A DNA stretch of 10,275 bases from Patescibacteria group bacterium (lineage in GTDB: Bacteria; Patescibacteria; UBA1384; JAMDBS01), in assembly GCA_023487325.1 (NCBI GenBank), contig JAMDBS010000048.1:1-10275 (forward strand), read 5' to 3'. The position numbers were made by a program, and so were the translations under genes. Shown here piece by piece: positions 4,786 to 10,275 of this stretch. The notes under the pieces are model-generated. The model was not told the origin of the DNA and made no database searches. It was given only the letters and a program-made list of their open reading frames with translations. The stretch's first letter is position 1. Each line of letters opens with the position of its first letter.

Positions 4786-7671
4786 CTATTTTACGATACT
4801 AATATAAAAATCTCGGGTTTTTACCTCAAAATATGGCTTACTCGGCAATGTAGTAAGGATTTTTTCAACGATTATCTGCGAAATAATTTGATTTTTATAT
4901 TTATTAAAGGCTTTTTCATATTCTATATTATTATAGAAATCTAGATAAATCGAAATTCGATCTTGCGGATTTAGGCTTGCTCTTTTACGCGCAGATTGAA
5001 TTTGACGGATAATTTCACGCACTAAACCTTCCTCTTTAAGCTCGGGTGTAATTTTAGTTTCTAAATATAAACTCTCTTTGATGTTTTTATCGATAATAGC
5101 TTTTTTAACATTTATTTCTTCAGCAATAATTTGAAGCAGATCCTGACTTAATCCTGGCTTCTTAATTCTTAATTCTAGTAGCGGTTGCCTAACCTTAATT
5201 TTTGCTTCCGCGCGCAGAGCATGAGCATATTCAACAATCTCTCGCGCGTTTTTCATGCTCTTTAATAAACTATCGTCTATCGTCTGACGTCTAGTGTCTA
5301 GCTCCGGCCACTGGCACAAATGCACAGACTCGGGATCGTTTTTACCTTTTAAGTTTTGGTATATCGCTTCAGAAATAAACGGCATAAATGGTGCCAATAA
5401 TTTTATTAAAGTCATAATTACATCGTAAAGAGTTTGGTAGAAATTATTTTTGTCTTGTCTTTTTCGGCTACGACGCAAATACCATACTGACAAATCGGTG
5501 ATAAAGTTTTCCATAGATCGCAAGGCTTTTGGCAAATCGTAAGTATCTAAATTTTCTGTAGTGGTTTTAATGGTTTGATTTAAATAATTAATTATCCATT
5601 TATCAAGAATATTGCTTGAATCGCTATTTTTCCGATCTGGTTTAAAACCATCTAGCTGGGAATAAGTTGTAAAAAATGAATAAATATTCCAAAAAATTAA
5701 AATCACTCTCCTGACTGTGTCGGCAACGTGTTGAGAAGAAAATCTGACGTCTTCGGCAACAGCAGCCGAAGAAGAAAGCAAAAACCAACGCAAGCCATCA
5801 ACGCCTTCTTTGTTAAAAATTTCGCTTGGTTCAGGATAATTTTTTAGTCTTTTAGATAGTTTCTTGCCATCGCTAGCCACTATAATTCCGTTAACGATAC
5901 AATTATAAAAAGCGGGTTTATCAAATAAAATCGCAGCAATTACATGGAGGGTGTAAAACCAGCCCCGAGTTTGATCTAAGCCTTCGGCAATAAAATCAGC
6001 CGGAAAATTATTTAAAAATTCTGATTCCTTCATTTCGTATGGATAATGATATTGCGCATAAGGCATTGAACCTGATTCAAACCAACAATCAAGCACTTCA
6101 CTCGTTCGTTTCATTTTACCGCCGCATTTATCGCATTTAACTTCAATATTATCAATATATGGGCGATGTAAATCACTAACTTTCTTACCCGACAATTTTT
6201 CTAGCTCTGCTACGCTGTTAATGACCTTAATATTATGACAAAAACTTTGCACTTTTAACTTTGCACTTTTAACTTTATTGTTGCATTGCCAAATCGGCAC
6301 CGGAGCGCCCCAATAACGGCTTCTTGATACTGCCCAATCACGGGCTTCTGCCAGCCATTTACCAAAACGGCCGTTTTTAATATGTTCCGGCATCCAATGA
6401 ATTTTTTTATTATTTTTTACCAATTTATCTCTGATAGCAGAAACCTTAATAAACCAACTATCGATGGCATAATAAATTAAAGGCGAATCGCAGCGCCAAC
6501 AAAACGGATAAGTATGCTTGATTGTTTCGGATCGATAAAGCAAGTTTCTTTCTTTAAGCTCATCAATGATTTTCGGATCGGCAGTCTTAACAAACATTCC
6601 TTGCCAAGGAATAACCTCGGGAATCATTTTGCCATTTTTGTCTACGGTTTGTAAAATCGGCAAACTTAATTTTAGGCCGGATTCTAAATCGTCCTCGCCA
6701 AAAGCCGGCGCAATATGCACTATCCCTGTGCCATCGCCAGTGGAAACAAAATCGGCATCAATTACATAATGCGCTTTTTCCTTAAAAGAAATAAATTTAT
6801 ATAATGGCTCGTAACGCCAATTTAATAAATCTTTACCTTTATAGTTTTTGATGACTTTGTAATTTTCTTTTATTGAATCAGCGATTCTGTCTTTGGCCAA
6901 GATCAGCATTTCGCCGTTATCTAATTTTATTTCGCTATAATCGATATTTTTACCCACCGCTAGCGCTGCATTACCGGGCAAAGTCCAGGGAGTAGTAGTC
7001 CAAACTAGAAAATAAGTATTTTTTTTATCCAATATTTTAAATTTTATATAAATTGACGGGTCAGAAACATTTTCCCTATAACCCAAATTTGTCTCAAAAT
7101 TGGAAAGCGGCGTGCCGCAACGCGGACAATACGGCATACTCTTAAAGCCTTTATAGATCAAGTCTTTTTCATAAATCTGACTAAATACCCACCAAATACT
7201 TTCGATATAATTATTATCCATAGTAACATAGGTATTATCTAGATCGCCCCAGCGACCGATTCGTCGAATGGTTTTTCGCCACTCACCGGTATATTTTAAA
7301 ACGCTGGCGCGGCATGCATTATTGAATTTTTCTACGCCCATTTTTTCAATATCCGGTTTGCCGGAAATTCCCAGCTCTTTTTCGATTAAATTTTCCACTG
7401 GCAAACCATGACAATCCCAACCAAATTTACGCGGCACATAGTACCCCTGCATGGTTTTATAGCGCACAACAGCATCTTTGATAGCCATAGCTAAAATATG
7501 GCCGTAATGCGGCAAGCCGGTGGCAAAAGGAGGACCATCATAAAAATTAAATTTTTTTTTGTCTTTATTAATCTCGAGGGATTTTTCAAAAATTTTATTA
7601 TCTTCCCAAAATTTTAAAATATCTTCTTCAAGTTTGGGAAAATTTTGTTTGGGATCAACTTTTTTAAACAT
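4786..7671 (-). CDS. ileS: Isoleucyl-tRNA synthetase, eukaryote/archaea-type (IleRS2-like)
   Basis: Class I enzyme that charges tRNA-Ile and edits valine. The 961 residues contain YDGPPFATGLPHYGH (44-58, the HIGH motif as HYGH), GWDCHGLP (84-91), the editing domain with WTTTPWTLPGN (224-234) and GTGIVHIAPAFGEDD (314-328), CWFESGSMPYAQ (529-540) and the KMSKS loop KLSKRLKNYPEP (604-615). Cysteine pairs occur at YCPRCG (181-186), CWRC (391-394) and CDKCGG (513-518). The FATGLPHYGH and KLSKR forms are typical of the IleRS2 group, whose members are often mupirocin-insensitive (family knowledge). GGAGG sits close before the ATG. Two heptamer tracts lie in the coding region; one encodes KVKSAKLKVQSF (466-477) between two cysteines that would otherwise form a CNNC knuckle. 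It lies between rnhA and rodA. Confidence 0.97.
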   Translation of the reverse strand: MFKKVDPKQNFPKLEEDILKFWEDNKIFEKSLEINKDKKKFNFYDGPPFATGLPHYGHILAMAIKDAVVRYKTMQGYYVPRKFGWDCHGLPVENLIEKELGISGKPDIEKMGVEKFNNACRASVLKYTGEWRKTIRRIGRWGDLDNTYVTMDNNYIESIWWVFSQIYEKDLIYKGFKSMPYCPRCGTPLSNFETNLGYRENVSDPSIYIKFKILDKKNTYFLVWTTTPWTLPGNAALAVGKNIDYSEIKLDNGEMLILAKDRIADSIKENYKVIKNYKGKDLLNWRYEPLYKFISFKEKAHYVIDADFVSTGDGTGIVHIAPAFGEDDLESGLKLSLPILQTVDKNGKMIPEVIPWQGMFVKTADPKIIDELKERNLLYRSETIKHTYPFCWRCDSPLIYYAIDSWFIKVSAIRDKLVKNNKKIHWMPEHIKNGRFGKWLAEARDWAVSRSRYWGAPVPIWQCNNKVKSAKLKVQSFCHNIKVINSVAELEKLSGKKVSDLHRPYIDNIEVKCDKCGGKMKRTSEVLDCWFESGSMPYAQYHYPYEMKESEFLNNFPADFIAEGLDQTRGWFYTLHVIAAILFDKPAFYNCIVNGIIVASDGKKLSKRLKNYPEPSEIFNKEGVDGLRWFLLSSSAAVAEDVRFSSQHVADTVRRVILIFWNIYSFFTTYSQLDGFKPDRKNSDSSNILDKWIINYLNQTIKTTTENLDTYDLPKALRSMENFITDLSVWYLRRSRKRQDKNNFYQTLYDVIMTLIKLLAPFMPFISEAIYQNLKGKNDPESVHLCQWPELDTRRQTIDDSLLKSMKNAREIVEYAHALRAEAKIKVRQPLLELRIKKPGLSQDLLQIIAEEINVKKAIIDKNIKESLYLETKITPELKEEGLVREIIRQIQSARKRASLNPQDRISIYLDFYNNIEYEKAFNKYKNQIISQIIVEKILTTLPSKPYFEVKTRDFYISIVK
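5270..5304. repeat. 7-bp tandem repeat inside ileS (C-terminal region)
   Basis: Five heptamers in a row: CTATCGT at 5270-5276 and again at 5277-5283, then CTGACGT, CTAGTGT and CTAGCTC to 5304. They encode LDTRRQTIDDS on the minus strand, just after the WPE at the start of the anticodon-binding region, where family members vary. The unit differs from the other tracts but the period is the same. Confidence 0.7.
6246..6276. repeat. 7/14-bp tandem repeat inside ileS (zinc-knuckle region)
   Basis: Two perfect copies of the 14-mer TTTGCACTTTTAAC at 6246-6259 and 6260-6273, then TTT. Each 14-mer is a pair of related heptamers. The tract is almost exactly the 36-nt segment (6241-6276) that separates Cys463 from Cys478 in IleRS. 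Confidence 0.85.
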
Positions 7672-7684
7672 ATTGCCTCCATAA

Positions 7685-7816
7685 TATCTAAATTCTAAGC
7701 TCTAAATCCTAAACAATAATAAATTTTCCAATGTACTAAATTCCAAACGTTTGTAATTTTAATATTTTAATTTTGGATTTGTTTAGGGTTTAGGATTTGG
7801 GATTTAGGGTTTGACT
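7685..7816. repeat. Palindromic heptamer element between rnhA and ileS
   Basis: The left arm (7685-7719) is five heptamers of the form TATCTAA and ATCCTAA. The right arm (7782-7816) is five of the opposite sense, such as TTTAGGG and TTTAGGA. The inner 16 bases, 7701-7716 and 7779-7794, are inverted repeats with 14 matches. The 62-bp centre contains the perfect palindrome CAAACGTTTG (7744-7753). The core CTAAACAA / TTGTTTAG is the same as in the nusG-rplK element. The right arm reaches into rnhA and supplies its stop codon. Confidence 0.8.
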
Positions 7817-8227
7817 GTCGATGGCTTCGTTAACTAATTCGTCGGCCAGACTATTTTGCTCGCGCGGAACATGAGAAAAAGTAACTTTTCCGCCCAAATC
7901 CATAATCAATCCCCGTATTTGCCAAAATAATGGCTTTAGTCCTTCATTTTTTATCTTATAGCGACCGTTCATTTGTTCAACAATCAGTTGCGAATCTAAG
8001 AAAAATTTTATTTCTATTCCCTCTTTTTTTTCTGTTGCTGAAAACTTATTTACTAGATATTCCAACGCTTTTAAAACACCAGTGTATTCAGCTTGATTAT
8101 TGGTACAGATGCCGATAAAACCGGAGCGTTTAGTTATTTTATTACAATGTTTAACTACAAAACCATAACCCCCCGGACCAGGGTTGCCGCGACTACCACC
8201 ATCTGAGTAAATTAAATAATTTGACAT
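7790..8227 (-). CDS. rnhA: Ribonuclease HI family protein
   Basis: RNase H-fold nuclease that cuts the RNA strand of RNA-DNA hybrids, such as R-loops and lagging-strand primers. The 145 residues show the four carboxylates of the active site: Asp9 in YSDGGSRGNPGPGGYG, Glu47 in TNNQAEYTGVLKAL, Asp78 in FLDSQLIVEQMNGRYKIKN, and Asp129 in HVPREQNSLADELVNEAID. The short form without the basic protrusion resembles the compact RNase HI-like group. The natural end is likely near NEAID; the last residues QTLNPKS and the TAA stop are encoded by the heptamer repeat, which suggests the repeat replaced the original C-terminus. AAAGG stands seven bases before the ATG. It probably runs on into ileS through the palindromic spacer, as no terminator with a T-run is seen there. 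Confidence 0.94.
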   Translation of the reverse strand: MSNYLIYSDGGSRGNPGPGGYGFVVKHCNKITKRSGFIGICTNNQAEYTGVLKALEYLVNKFSATEKKEGIEIKFFLDSQLIVEQMNGRYKIKNEGLKPLFWQIRGLIMDLGGKVTFSHVPREQNSLADELVNEAIDSQTLNPKS

Positions 8228-8251
8228 ATAACAGCCTTTCTTGATCTTACT

Positions 8252-8282
8252 ATATTATACACAAATTCATATTATACACAAA
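8252..8282 (-). promoter_or_regulatory. Tandem -10 boxes before rnhA (14-bp direct repeat)
   Basis: On the minus strand TTTGTGTATAATAT occurs twice, spaced exactly 17 bp, giving two perfect TATAAT boxes at 8254-8259 and 8271-8276. The nearer box would start the rnhA message about 20 nt before the ATG, with TTTGTG as a poor -35. Either box could work, or only the nearer one. Confidence 0.55.
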
Positions 8283-8330
8283 AAAAATAATCCACCTCGG
8301 ATTAGTTATAAATTATAAGTCAGGATTATT
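8280..8330 (-). terminator. Intrinsic terminator after the pseudopilin gene
   Basis: On the minus strand AATAATCC (8323-8330) pairs with GGATTATT (8286-8293), followed by a run of eight T. The 29-nt loop holds a small TTATAA palindrome. The stem begins within the stop codon of the GspH-like gene. It separates the pilus genes from rnhA. Confidence 0.7.
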
Positions 8331-8836
8331 TAAGGAGTATTGGTAGTGATTTGACCCGTAGCGCAATTAACATTAATGTTTTTAGTGTTATCTAAAGTCA
8401 ATTTATCGCTTACAATTGCAACTCTCTTTGTTTCTGAACATGCCACAATCTTCCCTTGATTGGCAATGGAAAATTGGATGTTTTGACTATTGCCAAAATT
8501 AATTCCAGTAGGCAAACTAAATACTTTAACTGGCATACTATTTTTTACTAATGGATCGGAGTTAATTTTCACCTGATAAATGTAATATTCTGGACTTGTA
8601 TTGCTAAATTCTATAATATAACCATCGTATTGGTCAGGAACTGCTTCGTTTAAATTTTCTTGAGGCGATAATGCCAGACTTTGAGTATCCAAAATAGCGC
8701 TTTTGACGTCATCAGCGGCCTGATTTAAATTATTTACGTTAGCAAAATGATTATAGCTAGGAATACCAGCAAGTAATAAAAGCATTACAATACCAATGGT
8801 TACTACTAGCTCAATCAAAGTCATACCTTTAGTCAT
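8330..8836 (-). CDS. Type IV pseudopilin, GspH/FimT-like
   Basis: A 168-residue prepilin with a very short leader. MTKG is followed by MTLIELVVTIGIVMLLLLAGIPSY, so PilD would cut after Gly4, leaving Met+1 and the conserved Glu+5. The hydrophobic helix (5-27) anchors it and then forms the filament core. The globular part is mostly beta-type, with Cys133 and Cys158 near the end as a likely disulfide pair. The shape resembles minor pseudopilins of the GspH/FimT group, but the assignment within the group is not certain. GGAG sits seven bases before the ATG. It lies 76 bp after the other pilin gene, and a terminator follows at its stop. It may serve as a minor (tip) subunit for adhesion or DNA uptake. 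Confidence 0.85.
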   Translation of the reverse strand: MTKGMTLIELVVTIGIVMLLLLAGIPSYNHFANVNNLNQAADDVKSAILDTQSLALSPQENLNEAVPDQYDGYIIEFSNTSPEYYIYQVKINSDPLVKNSMPVKVFSLPTGINFGNSQNIQFSIANQGKIVACSETKRVAIVSDKLTLDNTKNINVNCATGQITTNTP

Positions 8837-8853
8837 GCAAAAACTCCGATTCT

Positions 8854-8902
8854 AAAAGAAGTAAGAAGCAAGTGGTAAGAATTAAGGATTAAGAAGAAAG
8901 AA
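8854..8902. repeat. 7-bp-period repeat between the two pilin genes
   Basis: Seven heptamers in register over 49 bp, with the unit close to GTAAGAA or TTAAGAA (8861-8867, 8875-8881, 8889-8895). It fills most of the 76-bp spacer. The same AAGAA-type unit recurs inside pilD at 9919-9953. Confidence 0.8.
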
Positions 8903-8912
8903 TTTAAACATG

Positions 8913-9368
8913 CTACTGGCTGACGCGGCGGTAATGGGAACTATTATCTGAAGCGTAGCAAGTGTCAGAAACGGCATTATCAACATTGTCTACACAAGCA
9001 GTAGTCGTATCTGTTTTCCTTTCTAGCTTAGCATCAATTACATATTTTTTAGCCGTGTTGTTTACAGCATAAATATAGTCACCTTTTGAATTATCCGGCC
9101 AAGCGCTAATATAAGAGCCTAAATCATTTTGCAAAGCTGCCCAATTAAGGGTATTAAAATTCGTACAACTAGCGCAAGGATATTTGCGATTTTGCGAATA
9201 GTACATTTCGGCAGCTTGGGCAATGGTATCAACATCGACTTTTCGTTTATCGTCGCGGCTCTTAGAACGAGCCGAGCTAGTGGCTACTAAAACCACGCTA
9301 GCTAAAATACCAATAATAAAAACCACGACGAGTAATTCAACGAGGGTAAAGCCTTTTTTGTTAAACAT
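8913..9368 (-). CDS. Type IV pilin, PilE/GspG-like
   Basis: A 151-residue prepilin. The leader MFNKKG is followed by FTLVELLVVVFIIGILASVVL, so cleavage is after Gly6 with Phe+1 and Glu+5. Next comes an SSARSKSRDDKRKVDVDTIAQAAEMYYSQNRKYP stretch (31-64) typical of pilins and GspG-like proteins in this kind of genome. Four cysteines (65, 68, 125, 137) could form two disulfides. WPDNSKGDYIYAVNNTAKKYVIDAKLE (90-116) is the usual end of the domain. The polar, Cys-containing tail after it may be the variable exposed loop. AAAGGA lies six bases before the ATG. Lying between pilD and the pseudopilin gene, it is the best candidate here for a main pilus subunit. Confidence 0.88.
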   Translation of the reverse strand: MFNKKGFTLVELLVVVFIIGILASVVLVATSSARSKSRDDKRKVDVDTIAQAAEMYYSQNRKYPCASCTNFNTLNWAALQNDLGSYISAWPDNSKGDYIYAVNNTAKKYVIDAKLERKTDTTTACVDNVDNAVSDTCYASDNSSHYRRVSQ

Positions 9369-9384
9369 GATGTCCTTTCAATAA

Positions 9385-9451
9385 TTTCTAATGTCTAATT
9401 TCTAATTTTCATATAAATTATATAGAAATTAAAAATTAACAATTAAAAATT
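9385..9451. repeat. Heptamer repeat with dyad symmetry between pilD and the pilin gene
   Basis: Left units TTTCTAA (9385-9391 and 9399-9405) and TGTCTAA; right units AGAAATT, AAAAATT and AACAATT (9424-9451). The two sides are imperfect inverted repeats meeting near ATATAAATTATAT. The element fills nearly all of the 86-bp spacer and leaves only the pilin Shine-Dalgarno free. Confidence 0.7.
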
Positions 9452-9454
9452 TTT

Positions 9455-10243
9455 TTAACCTAAGCTCAAGTACCACTCCACAATTTTCTGACCCCAAAAT
9501 AGGGTAACGAATATGCCGACGATTAAAAATGGACCAAACGGAATAGCGGTTTTAAAAGATTTTTTGCTGAATATAATTAAAAATATTCCTACTAACGCAC
9601 CTAATCCGAAGGCGACGAACAGAGATAAGATTGTATACGGATATGGATTAAGCAAACCGAGTAAAAAACCCAGCTTTATATCCCCCACGCCCATACCCTT
9701 GCCCTTGGTAATTAAAACTAGCAGTCCAATAAAGCCGGCACCGATGGCAGATCCGATTAAAGCAGGGGTAAGGGATAGGGTGTAGAGGTGTAAAGGGGTA
9801 GAGGGGTAGAGTTTGATAAACGGGGAAATGCAAAGATATAATAGGGTGAGTATAATGGCGGGCCAGATCATCTCGTTAGGAATAATGTAATGCAATAAGT
9901 CATAGACAAAAATTACTATTAAGAAACAAGAAATAAGAATTAAGAAGTAAGTAAGGAAAGTATTGCCGAAATGCCAATAAATACAAGTAAATAATAAAGC
10001 AGTGCCTATCTCAACCAATGGGTATTGCCAAGAAATTGGTTTTCCGCAATAGCGACACTTGGTTTTAAGTATAATGAAAGACAAAAATGGTATTAAATCA
10101 TACCAAGCTAATTCGCGCTTACATTTCGGGCAATGCGAGCGAGTATTAACAATGGTTTCCATTTCTTTTAAACGATAAATTACCACGTTCAAGAAAGAAC
10201 CAATGATGAGGCCGAAGATGAAGATGATAAAATAAATTAACAT
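9455..10243 (-). CDS. pilD: Prepilin peptidase / N-methyltransferase PilD
   Basis: Integral membrane aspartic protease (A24 type) that removes prepilin leaders and methylates the new N-terminus. The 262 residues start with LIIGSFLNVVIYRL (12-25). The methyltransferase region has two cysteine pairs, CPKC (38-41) and CRYC (63-66). The two catalytic aspartates are Asp115 in VYDLLHYIIPNEM and Asp188 in GMGVGDIKLGFLLG. It should process both neighbouring pilins. Two tandem repeats lie inside: a 7-mer tract coding for part of the membrane span 97-109, and an 8-mer tract coding for LYPSTPLHLYTLSLTP (145-160), a likely extra loop. No clear Shine-Dalgarno is seen before the ATG; about 30 bp upstream remain in the window, without a recognisable promoter. 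Confidence 0.95.
   Translation of the reverse strand: MLIYFIIFIFGLIIGSFLNVVIYRLKEMETIVNTRSHCPKCKRELAWYDLIPFLSFIILKTKCRYCGKPISWQYPLVEIGTALLFTCIYWHFGNTFLTYFLILISCFLIVIFVYDLLHYIIPNEMIWPAIILTLLYLCISPFIKLYPSTPLHLYTLSLTPALIGSAIGAGFIGLLVLITKGKGMGVGDIKLGFLLGLLNPYPYTILSLFVAFGLGALVGIFLIIFSKKSFKTAIPFGPFLIVGIFVTLFWGQKIVEWYLSLG
9764..9811. repeat. 8-bp-period tandem repeat inside pilD
   Basis: Six 8-bp units over 48 bp, the last two being exact copies of GGGTAGAG (9796-9803 and 9804-9811), preceded by GTGTAAAG and GTGTAGAG. As 48 is a multiple of three the frame is kept. It encodes LYPSTPLHLYTLSLTP, a loop between the two catalytic aspartates. Confidence 0.8.
9919..9953. repeat. 7-bp-period tandem repeat inside pilD
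   Basis: Five heptamers in register: TTAAGAA (9919-9925 and 9940-9946), ACAAGAA, ATAAGAA and GTAAGTA. On the coding strand the T-rich sense encodes hydrophobic residues (TYFLILISCFLI), so it fits within a membrane helix. It is the same family as the tract between the two pilin genes. Confidence 0.7.
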
Positions 10244-10275
10244 AAAATAATTCTTAGTTTTAACACAACCTCAGA

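Noticed and set aside
9648..9833. 61-codon minus-strand frame inside pilD
   Set aside because: An out-of-frame shadow of pilD produced by the octamer tract; pilD itself has intact catalytic motifs in its own frame.

Overview
The window looks like a chromosomal segment of a small-genome bacterium, most likely Patescibacteria (CPR), Parcubacteria/Falkowbacteria-like. This is an inference from AT-rich DNA, compact housekeeping genes, a eukaryote/archaea-type isoleucyl-tRNA synthetase, small type IV pilins beside a PilD peptidase, and an L11 gene with no L1 gene after it. The standard code fits: rplU ends at UGA and all other stops are UAA or UAG, so UGA-glycine recoding is not indicated. Every protein gene lies on the minus strand, so transcription runs from high to low coordinates.

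From right to left (transcription order): (1) A type IV pilus block holds prepilin peptidase pilD, a PilE/GspG-like pilin and a GspH/FimT-like pseudopilin, and closes with a terminator. (2) rnhA (RNase HI) follows, with tandem -10-like boxes in front of it, then ileS (IleRS, 961 aa) and rodA (SEDS glycosyltransferase, 10 bp after ileS). (3) A promoter with a TTGACA box drives rplU-secE-nusG-rplK, a translation, secretion and transcription-elongation cluster that ends at a two-way hairpin terminator. (4) dprA and the start of topA form the common dprA-topA pair, cut by the left edge.

Between rplK and dprA sits the one plus-strand transcription unit I can support: a perfect consensus sigma-70 promoter, about 190 nt of non-coding sequence with strong paired helices and two possible long-range pairings, and an intrinsic terminator. 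I could not assign it to a known RNA family, and it is the best candidate here for something undescribed.

The second theme is a set of 7-bp-period (once 8-bp) short tandem repeats at about ten places. They lie between genes (dprA/topA, nusG/rplK, rnhA/ileS, both pilin spacers) and also inside genes (topA, ileS twice, rnhA C-terminus, pilD twice), where they read in frame. Two intergenic copies are palindromic, with arms meeting at a shared CTAAACAA / TTGTTTAG core. A separate 21-bp sequence is repeated exactly just downstream of dprA and of rodA. No tRNA, rRNA, CRISPR array, transposase or integrase was seen, and no gene-free stretch exceeds 300 bp.
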